NCBI GenBank assembly: GCA_026984335.1
Contig: JALSSK010000381.1
Location: 1-41,831 of the forward strand
Reading direction: 5' to 3'
Length of the DNA: 41,831 nucleotides
Source of the DNA: Rhodothermales bacterium
GTDB lineage: Bacteria; Bacteroidota; Rhodothermia; Rhodothermales; ISCAR-4553
Program-made: the position numbers and the translations under genes
Notes under the pieces: generated by a model
The model's input: only the letters and a program-made list of their open reading frames with translations
Databases searched by the model: none
What the model was told of the DNA's origin: nothing
Part shown: positions 32,458-41,831 of the stretch, one piece after another
Numbering within the stretch: position 1 is the first letter of the stretch
Layout: each line of letters begins with the position of its first letter

Positions 32458-32531
32458 TGGGCCCGACGGGATTCGAACCTGTGACCTCTCGCGTGTGAGG
32501 CGAGCGCTCTAAACCGCTGAGCTACGGGCCC
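32458..32531 (-). tRNA. tRNA-Val(CAC)
   Basis: A 74-nt cloverleaf on the minus strand. The acceptor GGGCCCG pairs with CGGGCCC. The D-arm contains AGCGGTTTA. The anticodon stem CTCGC/GCGAG encloses CTCACAC, giving anticodon CAC (reads GUG). The T-arm contains TTCGAAT, and the discriminator is A. CCA is not encoded. Confidence 0.97.
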
Positions 32532-32557
32532 TCGTCATAGGGACGAAAGCGGGCGGA

Positions 32558-32586
32558 ACGATACGGCAGGCGGCGGCGAAAGTCAA
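32558..32586 (-). promoter_or_regulatory. Promoter of tRNA-Val
   Basis: Minus strand TTGACT (32581-32586), 17 nt, TATCGT (32558-32563), close to a general sigma-70-type promoter. It lies 27 nt before the tRNA and overlaps the last codons of the anti-sigma gene. Confidence 0.5.
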
Positions 32587-33215
32587 GGCGCTCCATTGCT
32601 TCTTTGCATAAGGGACATGGCCTGTGCGGTATCGGGATGGTCGGGGTAGTTCATGAAGCCGCCGGGCCGGGCGTAAGCCGGGAGCGGCGTCGCCGGGCCG
32701 GAAAGGGCCAGGCGAACCTGAGCGTCTCGGGCCCACCACAAAGGCGTCATCGTGCGGGGACGGGCCGCAAGCGTGGTGTTGTGTGCCGGAAAGAGGGTGG
32801 CTTCGGCGGCGCTCCGGGGGTGGGGGGTTTCGGAAAGGAGGGTGGCTCCGGCCAGCATGCCGACGATGAGCATGACGATCATGGCGGAGGCCCACGTCGC
32901 ATAAACGCCGAGGCGTTCGGCCATGCGGGGCAGCGCCGGGTGGTGGGCGCTGCCCATCTCGCAGGCGAGGCGGCTGCGCAGGCGGCTCTGGAAGCCGAGA
33001 GGCGCGCGGCACGCCCCATAGCGACAAAGCATCTGCCGCGCCCGGGACAGGCGTTGAACGTGCTCCCAGAGTTGCGCGTTGGCGCGGAGGTACTCTTCGA
33101 ACGCCATTCGGGCGGCGGGGTCCATCGTGCCGTCTACGTACTCACAGAGGAACTCGTCCAGCCAGGCGTATGCTCCGTCCTCTTTTTCGGCGTGGTATCT
33201 TTGAGACATAGGCAA
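32583..33215 (-). CDS. Putative anti-sigma factor, single-pass membrane protein
   Basis: A 210-residue protein. The N-terminal part (WLDEFLCEYVDGTMDPAARMAFEEYLRAN, about 18-46) has the anti-sigma-factor signature of an EYVDG helix start, but only one of the usual zinc-ligand cysteines. Residues about 105-126 (YATWASAMIVMLIVGMLAGATLL) form one membrane helix. The rest is likely periplasmic. It follows the ECF sigma gene on the same strand, the classic arrangement, but a strong terminator lies between them. It would sequester the sigma factor at the membrane until a signal arrives (inference). Start could be the second Met at 33209. Confidence 0.75.
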   Translation of the reverse strand: MPMSQRYHAEKEDGAYAWLDEFLCEYVDGTMDPAARMAFEEYLRANAQLWEHVQRLSRARQMLCRYGACRAPLGFQSRLRSRLACEMGSAHHPALPRMAERLGVYATWASAMIVMLIVGMLAGATLLSETPHPRSAAEATLFPAHNTTLAARPRTMTPLWWARDAQVRLALSGPATPLPAYARPGGFMNYPDHPDTAQAMSLMQRSNGAP

Positions 33216-33290
33216 GATGATTACGATTCATCACGCAGGCGCATCCTTTCCCACATATGCCCGGAGGCATTCCAGGATCCCGGGAAAAAC

Positions 33291-33325
33291 AAAAAAAGGC
33301 CGGCAGCGTCTGGGCCGCCGGCCTT
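33291..33325 (-). terminator. Rho-independent terminator between sigma and anti-sigma genes
   Basis: A 9-bp perfect stem AAGGCCGGC / GCCGGCCTT is followed on the minus strand by seven Ts. It sits 32 nt after the sigma stop codon and 76 nt before the anti-sigma start. Confidence 0.88.
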
Positions 33326-33356
33326 GGGAGGGCTGGAGTCAGGTTGACAAAAGGGG

Positions 33357-34052
33357 TTATTCTTCCGCAGGCGCGTAGATGTCCTTGAGCAGGGCCTGGA
33401 GCTTGGTGCGCCCCCGGTTGATGCGGCTCTTGACCGTGCCCATGGGCAGGCCCGTGATTTCCGCAATCTCCTCATAGGCCAGTTGCTGCACGTCGCGCAG
33501 GACGACGACCTCGCGGAACTCCTCCGGAATCTGCTTGAGCGCTTCCTGGATGTAGTGATCCTGGATGGTGCTCTCGGTGTGCTTGTCCGGCGCAAAGGTC
33601 TCGTCGGGGATTTCGACCTCGTACTCCTCATCGTCGCGGTTTACCGACTGCAGGGAGTAAAGACGGCGCCGTTTGCGCTTGCGATACTCCGAGCGGGCCA
33701 GGTTGCCGGCGATGGTATAGAGCCAGGTCGAGTACTTCGCGATGCGACGATACGAGTGACGGTTGCGATAGACCCGCAGGAACGTTTCCTGCAGCAGATC
33801 CTCGCATTCCTTCATATCCCCGAGGAAGCGATAAATATAGTTCGTCAGCGGATCCTTGTACCGGCTCACGAGAATGTCGAAGGCTTCGACGGTGCCCGCC
33901 TGAAACTGCGACATCAAATCTTCGTCGCTCATCTGGGCAAGGGTCTCGTAGTGCCGGTTGTTCGGATTGCTCTGCCCCGTCTGGCCCGTCGCCGAGCTTT
34001 TCAGAGTGAGCGTCTTTTTGCTGATCTTCTTGGGCTTGAGTGTATTCGTCAT
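33357..34052 (-). CDS. ECF-type RNA polymerase sigma factor
   Basis: A 231-residue sigma-70-family group 4 factor. Region 2 (about 50-125): DLMSQFQAGTVEAFDILVSRY, DAKECEDLLQETFLRVYRNR-like and YSTWLYTIAGNLARSEYRKR. Region 4 (about 165-220): IPEEFREVVVLRDVQQLAYEEIAEITGLPMGTVKSRINRGRTKL, containing the helix-turn-helix. It has a basic, Lys/Thr-rich N-terminal extension of about 40 residues. AGGAAG lies a few nt before the ATG at 34052, so that start is preferred over 34088. It lies 60 bp after holA on the same strand, so co-transcription with holA is possible. Confidence 0.93.
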   Translation of the reverse strand: MTNTLKPKKISKKTLTLKSSATGQTGQSNPNNRHYETLAQMSDEDLMSQFQAGTVEAFDILVSRYKDPLTNYIYRFLGDMKECEDLLQETFLRVYRNRHSYRRIAKYSTWLYTIAGNLARSEYRKRKRRRLYSLQSVNRDDEEYEVEIPDETFAPDKHTESTIQDHYIQEALKQIPEEFREVVVLRDVQQLAYEEIAEITGLPMGTVKSRINRGRTKLQALLKDIYAPAEE

Positions 34053-34112
34053 ATGTCTTCCTGCTTTCCAGGTAAAGAGTGCAGGCACCCTTTCTTATTC
34101 CGGTTCATCGTG

Positions 34113-35159
34113 TCAGCCGAGGGCGTCCGTGTCGGATCCGGTCCGGCGGACGAGCCGCCGCATCATCAGATCCAGCACCAGACGTTCGTTTCGGCTGCCT
34201 CCTCCCTTGAGTTCGTAGTCCGCCGCCAGGAGGGTGGCAAAGGCCCGTTCGAGCGCGCCCGGGCCGTAGCGCTTTAGGCTGAAAAGGTACTCTTTTATAA
34301 AGTAAGGAGAAACCCCGATACGCGCGGCCATCGCCTTGTCGCTCATGCCGCGGGTCTGGCATACTGTCAGTTTCCACAGTTTCGTGAAGTAGGCTGTCAG
34401 TACGGAAACGATCATGAGACCTTCTCCTCTACCGTTAGAAGCTTGTCGCAACAATCGTTCCGTTATGCGCATGGCGTCGGGGTAGCGCCCTTCGCCGATG
34501 GCGCGCTGGAGCTCGAACACGTTGTGCTCCCGCGTCTGCCCCGTTGCGGCGATCACGTCTTCGCCGGTGAGGGTCTCGCGACCTCCGGCGAACGTGATCA
34601 ATTTCTCGATCTCGCTGTCGGCTGCGCGCAGGTCCGCGCCCACGTATTCGGCCAGCATCTGTGCGGCGCGCGGCTCGATGCGATGCCCCTTGGCGCGCAC
34701 CTGCCGGTCGATCCACCCGGGCATCTGTTTCTCGTAAAGCGGCTTGAACTCGGCCCAGGCCGCATGCGCCCGAAGCGCCCGGTACGGGTGCGCCGAGAGG
34801 TTCGGTTTGCCGCCGCAGACGAGGAGGACCACCGCCGAAGGGTTGGGGTGCTCGGCATATGCCTTGAAACGGCGGTTGTCCTTGAGCTTCTCGAAGTCGC
34901 GGATGACCACCACCCGGCGCTCGGCCATCATCGGGAAACCGGCGCACAACGACAGCGCGGAGGCGGCGTCGGTTTCGGCGCCGTAAACGAGGTCGAAGTT
35001 GAAGTCGCGCTCATGAGGGGCCAGCGCATGCTCGATCAGAAGCTTCTGCAACGTGTCGATCAGAAACCGCTCTTCTCCATAGAGGAAGTAGAGCGGTTTG
35101 AAGTTGCGGTGCCGGAAAGCAGTCTCCAGAGCTTCATATGTCAGACCGGCTTGCGCCAT
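34113..35159 (-). CDS. holA: DNA polymerase III delta subunit
   Basis: A 348-residue delta subunit of the clamp-loader complex, which opens the beta clamp. The sequence begins with the typical LTYEALETAFRHRNFKPLYFLYGEERFLI. It has domain I/II elements (VVVIRDFEKLKDN, VLLVCGG, WIDRQVRAKGHRIEPRAAQML, VGADLRAADSEIEKLITF) and the C-terminal collar domain (NVFELQRAIGEGRYPDAM). The product is of normal length. The gene is upstream of the sigma gene on the same strand. Confidence 0.93.
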   Translation of the reverse strand: MAQAGLTYEALETAFRHRNFKPLYFLYGEERFLIDTLQKLLIEHALAPHERDFNFDLVYGAETDAASALSLCAGFPMMAERRVVVIRDFEKLKDNRRFKAYAEHPNPSAVVLLVCGGKPNLSAHPYRALRAHAAWAEFKPLYEKQMPGWIDRQVRAKGHRIEPRAAQMLAEYVGADLRAADSEIEKLITFAGGRETLTGEDVIAATGQTREHNVFELQRAIGEGRYPDAMRITERLLRQASNGRGEGLMIVSVLTAYFTKLWKLTVCQTRGMSDKAMAARIGVSPYFIKEYLFSLKRYGPGALERAFATLLAADYELKGGGSRNERLVLDLMMRRLVRRTGSDTDALG

Positions 35160-35408
35160 AGCGAGCGTATCGTCGAAACGGAAAGTTCTTTTAAGTTAAG
35201 GCATCCGGGCGTCATTCCTATGTCACGACCGTTGCTTTTTTGTCTAAAGACGGTTGGAGCCGGATCGCGAGGATCGGCCCCGCCCCACGCTAACGTTAAC
35301 GATGCGCGCGCCTTTTTCGTATGGAAAAATGGAAAAGAACAGCGCCGGCGTCCTTTTCGCCGCCTTTCCCGTGCGTCGGGAGCGGGCGGCGGAAGTTACG
35401 GAGGCGAA

Positions 35409-35930
35409 TCACTTCGGCAGATCGCTCGCGCGCGCCGTCAGGTGACTCTCATGCAGCCGGTAGCCGATGGCGCGAAGGCTGTCGGCGTCGTGCTGAATGA
35501 CGGCGTGCACGTACGCGTACACGTCCTGCGGCACGCCGCCGACGCTTCCCGTGCGCGCCCACTGTTCCGGCGTCAGGGTGCGGAGAAACGCCGTCAGCGC
35601 CGCGCGCGCGGCCTGCGCACGTTCGAGGAGCGCGCCGATCTCGGCCTCGTTCCAGGCTTCGGACGTCATCAGCGCCCGCCGGTCCGGAGCCTCGAGCGCC
35701 GGCGTGTCTTCCGCTATGATCCGCCGCAGTTGAGGCAGGTGCACCGAGGCGTCGGCGGCGGCCAGCGCGCCGTACTGCTCCTTGATGGACCATTCCCCTT
35801 CGTACGGGCGTCCTTCGAGCGCCCAGTCCGGGATCCGGGAGAGGAGGGCCTTCTGCGCCTCCAACTCATCGATCAGGTAGGCAAGCTGATCGAGTTGCGC
35901 CGCGCGCAACGTGTCTCGATCCGTTCCCAT
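35409..35930 (-). CDS. DinB family protein with degenerate metal site
   Basis: A 173-residue DinB-family helical bundle (LIDELEAQKALLSRIP, EGEWSIKEQYGALAAADASVHL, VYAYVHAVIQHDADSLRAI). Compared with the family, two of three metal histidines are replaced: Ala55 and Ser151, with only His147 kept. So it may be non-catalytic or bind metal differently. The start at 35930 (MGTDRD) is preferred over 36011, which would overlap nuoI. It lies downstream of nuoI on the same strand with a gap of 25 bp. The paralogue at 5007-5561 keeps all three histidines. Confidence 0.8.
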   Translation of the reverse strand: MGTDRDTLRAAQLDQLAYLIDELEAQKALLSRIPDWALEGRPYEGEWSIKEQYGALAAADASVHLPQLRRIIAEDTPALEAPDRRALMTSEAWNEAEIGALLERAQAARAALTAFLRTLTPEQWARTGSVGGVPQDVYAYVHAVIQHDADSLRAIGYRLHESHLTARASDLPK

Positions 35931-35955
35931 AGGCTTTTCGTCCGGGCGTGGACCC

Positions 35956-36603
35956 TCAGGCGGAAGGCGCGGCGGTCTCCGCTTCGAGCGCTTCCACGTC
36001 GTGCGCGGCAAGCCATTTCAAAAAACTGCGGTTCCGGAGGCTGTGGGTGTTGTTGACGGGCTGGAACTCCCAGTGCTGACCGGGTTGCCGGTTGCGCTGC
36101 GCCTCCAGATAATCCAGCCGGTCCCGGAGGCGTTCGGCAGGCATCAACAGGCGTTCCAGCCCGAAGATGGCCTCGTCGCGACTCTGGAACGTCAGGTCGT
36201 ATTCCTTCGACATGACGATGGCTTCCTCCGGGCACACCTCCTCGCAAAAACCGCAGTAGATGCACCGGAGCATATTGATCTCGAACCACTCCGGCTCGCG
36301 CTCCTTCGGCCCGTCGATCTCGTGCGACTGCATGGAGATGGCCATCGGGGGGCAGGCGCGGGCGCACAGGTTGCACGAGACGCACCGCGGGCGCCCGTCC
36401 TCTTCCACCAGCACCGGACGCCCCCGGTAGTTGTCCGGTGGATACCACTGCTCTTCCGGATACTGAAACGTGTACATCGGCTCTTTCGTCATCTTGCGAA
36501 ACGAATAGCCGAGTCCCTTCAAGGCTTCCGGGAGGTAGATCCGTTCCCAGAAGTTGAACTTCCGCTCGTTGGGTTTGCCGGTATTGGCGGGAATTCCGGG
36601 CAT
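35956..36603 (-). CDS. nuoI: NADH-quinone oxidoreductase subunit I (TYKY, two [4Fe-4S] clusters)
   Basis: A 215-residue complex I peripheral-arm subunit carrying the N6a and N6b [4Fe-4S] clusters, which pass electrons toward the quinone site. Both ferredoxin motifs are intact: CVSCNLCARACP (about 74-85) and CIYCGFCEEVCPEEA (about 113-127). The flanking RGRPVLVEEDGRPRC and PEWFEINMLRC are characteristic of NuoI. It has a C-terminal extension (about 150-215) rich in Arg and Glu. No other nuo gene is within this window, so this subunit is separate from any main nuo operon. Confidence 0.94.
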   Translation of the reverse strand: MPGIPANTGKPNERKFNFWERIYLPEALKGLGYSFRKMTKEPMYTFQYPEEQWYPPDNYRGRPVLVEEDGRPRCVSCNLCARACPPMAISMQSHEIDGPKEREPEWFEINMLRCIYCGFCEEVCPEEAIVMSKEYDLTFQSRDEAIFGLERLLMPAERLRDRLDYLEAQRNRQPGQHWEFQPVNNTHSLRNRSFLKWLAAHDVEALEAETAAPSA

Positions 36604-36719
36604 ATGCGCGATTCGGTTGAATGACTCAAGCAGACCTCAAGATAATGCTTTTCCGGCGTCCATGGGCGACGGCGGATGATAAGACCTGTTGAAAAATGTA
36701 GTATTTTCAAAAATTCTTG

Positions 36720-36741
36720 AAAACGGGAAGAAGCCCGTTTT
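36720..36741 (-). terminator. Intrinsic terminator downstream of der
   Basis: Minus strand: AAAACGGG / CCCGTTTT with a CTTCTT loop, followed by a T-rich stretch. It lies about 85 nt after the der stop and before nuoI. Confidence 0.65.
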
Positions 36742-36826
36742 GCGCCGGACGAAAGAGACGGGATCGGTGGAGACGTCTCGCGTCGTCCCGGAAAGGAGAC
36801 GCGGGCGTCAACCATCGTTGGCAGGA

Positions 36827-38131
36827 TTATTTGCGTTTGAAAACGATGGTTAACGGGACGCCGGTGAAGCCGAATGCGGCGCGGAGCCGGTTTTCGAGAT
36901 AGCGCCGGTAGGGCTCCCGGATGCCCTGGGGATAGTTGCAGAAGAAGCTGAACACCGGCGGATCGACGCGCACCTGGGTGGCATATTTGATCTTGACGTA
37001 CTGGTTGCGATACGTCGGCGGGTGGTGGCGGGCGATGGCGGTCCGGATCACCTCGTTGAGCTCGCTCGTGGGGATGCGCCGCTTGCGCTCCTGCGCCACT
37101 GCGAGGACCGTGTCGAGCAGTTTGAAGATGCGCTGTTTGGTGACGGCCGAGATGGTGATGACGGGGACGTAGTCGAGCGTTTTGAGCCGCTCGTGGACCA
37201 GCTTCTCGAACTGCCGCGCCGTGTGCGTGTCTTTCTCGATGAGATCCCATTTGTTGATGGCGACGACGAGGCCTTTCTTCATCTGTTCGGCCTCCCGCAG
37301 CACGCGGATGTCCTGGGCCTCGAGGCCCTGTGTGGCGTCGAGCAGGAGCACGGCGACGTCGCAGCTCTGGATGGCGCGTTCGGTGCGGAGGTGCGCGTAA
37401 AACTCGACGTTCTCCCGGATGCGCTTGCGCTTGCGCAACCCCGCCGTATCGACGAGGACGATCTCTTCCCCCTGATATTTGAAGGCGGCATCGACGGCAT
37501 CGCGCGTGGTGCCGCCGATCTCGGTGACGATGGACCGGTCGCGCCCGAGCAGCGCGTTCGTCAGCGACGACTTGCCGACGTTGGGCCGCCCGATGAGCGC
37601 GATGCGGACGCGGTCGTCGTCTTCCTCGACCTTTTCCTCCGGCGGAAGGGCCGTCACGACGGCGTCGAGCAGGTCGCCGGTGCCGGAGCCGTTGATGGAG
37701 CTGACGGGGTAGACCTCGCCGAGGCCGAGTTGATAGAAGACGGCGGCTTCCCACCGCCTCCGGTCGTTGTCGGCCTTGTTGGCGAGCACGAGCACGGGCT
37801 TGTCGGATTTGCGGAGGAGCGCGGCCATCTCCTCATCGAGGTCGGTGACGCCCGTGGTCACGTCGACAACGAAGAGGATGAGGTCGGCTTCTTCGAGGGC
37901 GATGTGAACCTGCTCGCGGATGGCCGCCTCGAAACGGTCCGCCGAACGCGACACGAAGCCGCCGGTGTCGACCACCTCGAAGGTGCGGCCGTTCCACACG
38001 GCTTCTCCGTACACGCGGTCGCGCGTCACGCCGGGTTCGTCGTGCACGATGGCGTGGCGGGACTCGGTGAGCCGGTTGAAGAAGGTGGATTTGCCGACGT
38101 TGGGCCGGCCTACGATAGCGACAAGCGACAT
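36827..38131 (-). CDS. der: Ribosome-assembly GTPase Der (EngA)
   Basis: A 434-residue tandem GTPase acting in 50S subunit maturation. G domain 1 begins [21 protein letters not shown], with DTGGF and NKAD. Domain 2 has [27 protein letters not shown] and NKWDLIEKD. The C-terminal KH-like domain contains [22 protein letters not shown]. Both P-loops and the G2/G3/G4 motifs are intact. The start at 38131 matches the family; the frame extension to 38212 is not conserved. Transcribed toward nuoI with a terminator between. Confidence 0.96.
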   Translation of the reverse strand: MSLVAIVGRPNVGKSTFFNRLTESRHAIVHDEPGVTRDRVYGEAVWNGRTFEVVDTGGFVSRSADRFEAAIREQVHIALEEADLILFVVDVTTGVTDLDEEMAALLRKSDKPVLVLANKADNDRRRWEAAVFYQLGLGEVYPVSSINGSGTGDLLDAVVTALPPEEKVEEDDDRVRIALIGRPNVGKSSLTNALLGRDRSIVTEIGGTTRDAVDAAFKYQGEEIVLVDTAGLRKRKRIRENVEFYAHLRTERAIQSCDVAVLLLDATQGLEAQDIRVLREAEQMKKGLVVAINKWDLIEKDTHTARQFEKLVHERLKTLDYVPVITISAVTKQRIFKLLDTVLAVAQERKRRIPTSELNEVIRTAIARHHPPTYRNQYVKIKYATQVRVDPPVFSFFCNYPQGIREPYRRYLENRLRAAFGFTGVPLTIVFKRK

Positions 38132-38191
38132 ACCGGAGGAGTTTGCGTTCGTCGCACGGCGTCGCCGTACGTGCGTCCGGGGATGGGCGTC

Positions 38192-38224
38192 AAAAATGCC
38201 CGACCGAACCACGCAGAGGTCGGG
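38192..38224 (-). terminator. Probable terminator after the EcsC-family gene
   Basis: Minus strand: CCCGACC / GGTCGGG stem (38199-38224), followed by CATTTTTG. It lies between the EcsC stop (38323) and the der start (38131), so der must have its own promoter. Confidence 0.65.
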
Positions 38225-38322
38225 TCAGGCACGCGAACGGGCGAAATGCGCCCGCCCTTCGTTCACGCCGGCGCGCGCGCATTTGATCCGCACAGAGGCG
38301 CAAATGCATCCAATATTCCCCG

Positions 38323-39138
38323 TCAGAGCCGTTCTTTGTGCTCGATGTACAGGGCGCGGAAGAGCATGAAGGCGGTTTCGGCGGTCTCGGTGGTGAACCA
38401 GTAGTTGACGCCCGCGCCGACGGCCGCGCCCGCGATGGGGATGGTCTGCGCGAGCTTGCGCCCGAGGAGGTTCTTGGCGATCTCGCGGGGAAACTGCCGG
38501 GTCTGATCGCGGAAAGTGCCGCTGACCCGGCCCTTGTACGCCAGCTCGTTCGCCACGGCGGCCGCGGCGACGCTCACCTCGCGGAGGGCGGCGTTCTTGG
38601 CTTCCTTCCCGCCCGAGGCGGCGACGTTGAAGATCGAGAGCACGAGCGGACGGTACTCGGGGCCGTGCATCGGAAAGCCGAAGATCGCGCCGATCTGCTG
38701 GATGAGCCGGAGGTTGATCGTGAAGAGCAACGGGATGTCGGCGGCGATGAAAGCGATGCCGCCCAGCCCCGCGCCGCCGCCCTCGACGGCGGCCATGACG
38801 GCGTGCTGCGAGAAGAGGCCGCGCGCCAGCGGGTCGAGCGTTTCGAGCGGCGCCTCGCGCAGGTCTTCGATGCGCTCGACGTCGAGGCCCTCCTGACGCG
38901 CCTTCTCGAGCAATCCGGCGGCGTCATAGGTCCATGTGGAGGCGTCGTTGAGCATCGAGAGGAGCTGCTCGACGGCGGCGCCGGCCTGATCCTCGAGGTC
39001 CGGGGAGACGATCTGCCGGACGACCCAGTCCACGGGCTGCATGGCCCAGTTGACGGCCTGCATCACGAAGGACGAGTCCCGGTGCTGCCAGCTTTCGATT
39101 TCGCGCTGGACGTCGCGTTCGTAGGGGGTAAGGCGCAT
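38323..39138 (-). CDS. EcsC family protein
   Basis: A 271-residue EcsC-family protein. The family is named for a B. subtilis ABC-transporter operon member, and its function is poorly defined. Recognisable features: MRLTPYERDVQREIESW start, WVVRQIVSP, and the Gly-rich amphipathic region GGGAGLGGIAFIAADIPLL with FTINLRLIQQIGAIFGFP. A later Ala/Gly hydrophobic stretch is AQTIPIAGAAVGAGVNYWF. The last two hydrophobic parts may associate with membranes. It lies 76 bp after the response regulator on the same strand, so a two-gene operon is likely. The start at 39138 is the family start. Confidence 0.82.
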   Translation of the reverse strand: MRLTPYERDVQREIESWQHRDSSFVMQAVNWAMQPVDWVVRQIVSPDLEDQAGAAVEQLLSMLNDASTWTYDAAGLLEKARQEGLDVERIEDLREAPLETLDPLARGLFSQHAVMAAVEGGGAGLGGIAFIAADIPLLFTINLRLIQQIGAIFGFPMHGPEYRPLVLSIFNVAASGGKEAKNAALREVSVAAAAVANELAYKGRVSGTFRDQTRQFPREIAKNLLGRKLAQTIPIAGAAVGAGVNYWFTTETAETAFMLFRALYIEHKERL

Positions 39139-39213
39139 GGTCTTCGGTTCGGGGCGCGGGCTTCGCCGGATGCGCCGCAAACCCGGGGCACGAGAGGTGC
39201 GAAACGCCGTCGC

Positions 39214-40698
<1,485 letters not shown>

Positions 40699-40880
40699 AA
40701 GGCTCCGTTCGGGTTCTCGGAAGGGTGGGAGGAGAAGGCGTCTGCGAAAGCGGCGGCAAAGACGTCTCAGAATGGGATCGACCGTCACGACGAGAATCTT
40801 AAGGCAATGCGGGGGACGCAGAGGCAACGCGCTCGTCATTGACCTTCACGGCGTTTCTCGTGATATTGACGGGGACGGCT

Positions 40881-41831
40881 ATGCGGAAAAATCCCACCGA
40901 TCCACGGAAGACGATGAACACACGGCCCTTCGGCGGCGGGCGCGTCCCGCTCCGGTCCTCACGATGGATGCCCCTCGTTCTTGCGGCCATGCTCGCGGCA
41001 GGTTGTGCGGGCGGAAGCGCCGACCCCGCCGAAGAGGCGGCTTTTCGCGCGGAGCTCGCCGCCTTCCGGGAGGCCCGCCTCGACGACCTCACACAGCCCG
41101 ACGGATGGCTCACGCTCGTGGGGCTGCACTGGCTCCACGAGGGCGAAAACACCTTCGGAAGCGATCCCTCGAACGACGTCGTCTTCCCCGAAAAAGCCCC
41201 CGCGCACCTCGGCGTCTTCCTCGTGGCCGGCGCCACCGTGCGCGTGCGCATCGCGCCGGGCGTGGCGGCGCTTCACGACGGCGCGCCCGTGACGGAGCTC
41301 GCCCTGGCCACCGACGCGGAGCCGGAGCCGACCGTCCTTACCTACGGCACGCTCTCGTGGCACGTCATCCGGCGCGGCGACCGGCTCGGCGTCCGCGTCA
41401 AGGACCGCGAGAGCCCCACGCGCACCGCCTTCCACGGCATCGAGACGTTCCCGCCCGACCGCGCGTGGCGCGTGCCGGGGCGCTTCGAAGCGTACGACCC
41501 GCCGAAACCGATCCCCATCGCCGACGTGACGGGCCGCATCTTCGACGAGCCCTCGCCCGGCGCGCTCGTCTTCGAGAAAGACGGCGTCACGCACCGCCTC
41601 GACGTCATCCGCGACGGCGACGAGCCGAAATACTTCGTCATCTTCGCCGACGAGACGAACGGCCGAGAGACGTACGGCGGCGGGCGCTATCTGAAGGTGG
41701 ACGAACCCCCGCCCGGCGACGACCGCGTGGTGATCGATTTCAACCGGGCGTACAACCCGCCGTGCGCCTTCACGCCGTACGCCACGTGTCCCCTCCCCCC
41801 GCGCGGGAACCACCTCGCCCTCCGCGTCGAG
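40881..41831 (+). CDS. DUF1684 lipoprotein, truncated by window end
   Basis: The 317 visible codons run off the right edge. A lipoprotein signal ends in LAAGC (cysteine about 42; earlier if the ATG at 40914 is the start). The protein then follows the DUF1684 pattern: FRAELAAFREARLDDLTQPDGWLTLVGLHWL, GENTFGSDPSNDVVFP, GDRLGVRVKDRESPTR, FEAYDPP, then YGGGRYLKVDEPP and IDFNRAYNPPCAFTPYATCPLPP. The family is widespread, secreted and of unknown function. It is divergent from the response regulator; GGGGA precedes the start. Confidence 0.85.
   Translation, partial: MRKNPTDPRKTMNTRPFGGGRVPLRSSRWMPLVLAAMLAAGCAGGSADPAEEAAFRAELAAFREARLDDLTQPDGWLTLVGLHWLHEGENTFGSDPSNDVVFPEKAPAHLGVFLVAGATVRVRIAPGVAALHDGAPVTELALATDAEPEPTVLTYGTLSWHVIRRGDRLGVRVKDRESPTRTAFHGIETFPPDRAWRVPGRFEAYDPPKPIPIADVTGRIFDEPSPGALVFEKDGVTHRLDVIRDGDEPKYFVIFADETNGRETYGGGRYLKVDEPPPGDDRVVIDFNRAYNPPCAFTPYATCPLPPRGNHLALRVE

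Noticed and set aside
35160-35408. Small ORF or terminator between holA and the DinB gene
   Set aside because: Short open frames lack coding character; the only inverted repeat has a 4-5 bp stem.

Overview
The window is about 41.8 kb of GC-rich (roughly two-thirds GC) bacterial chromosome. Three secreted proteins end in the C-terminal sorting signal used by type IX secretion (YPNPFNPST/T...G(R/V)...SG(L/V)YLY). Several genes have Bacteroidota-type promoter elements (TTG ... TAnnTTTG). Both tRNA genes lack an encoded CCA. Together with the gene content this points to a Rhodothermota/Rhodothermales-like member of the Bacteroidota-Chlorobiota group. That assignment is inference; no rRNA or marker phylogeny is available here.

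Layout. 1-7 kb: uvrB, a CRTAC1-like FG-GAP protein exported by T9SS, tRNA-Ser(GCU), a DinB-family protein and an unrecognised membrane-anchored protein. 7-16 kb: glutamate dehydrogenase (-), a patatin/BamA-type outer-membrane phospholipase (+), threonine synthase (-), aroE, an HDOD regulator, a Rieske oxygenase and pgeF (+). 16-22 kb is a cell-surface block: a YadA-head-like 15-residue repeat protein with a small T9SS partner (+), then a beta-helix T9SS protein on the other strand. 22-23.4 kb: a YheT-type hydrolase and a small membrane protein. 32-41.8 kb is mostly minus strand and housekeeping: tRNA-Val, an anti-sigma/ECF sigma pair, holA, a DinB paralogue, nuoI, der, EcsC, an orphan NtrC-type response regulator, and a truncated DUF1684 lipoprotein at the right edge.

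The most unusual region is 23.8-31.2 kb. Four same-strand genes encode a transmembrane Ser/Thr kinase with a large extracytoplasmic TolB-like/TPR part, a small lipoprotein, a metacaspase-like lipoprotein, and an exported protein. The exported protein joins a von Hippel-Lindau (pVHL) beta-like domain, a lectin-like sandwich and a caspase-like domain. In the VHL-like domain the residues that form the hydroxyproline pocket in human pVHL are all conserved or conservatively replaced. I infer a cell-envelope kinase/caspase signalling or proteolysis module; its function is untested. A convergent neighbour fuses a soluble chemoreceptor signalling domain to a rhodanese.

Most genes look like single-copy chromosomal genes. 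I see no insertion sequence, integrase, CRISPR array, rRNA or phage gene.
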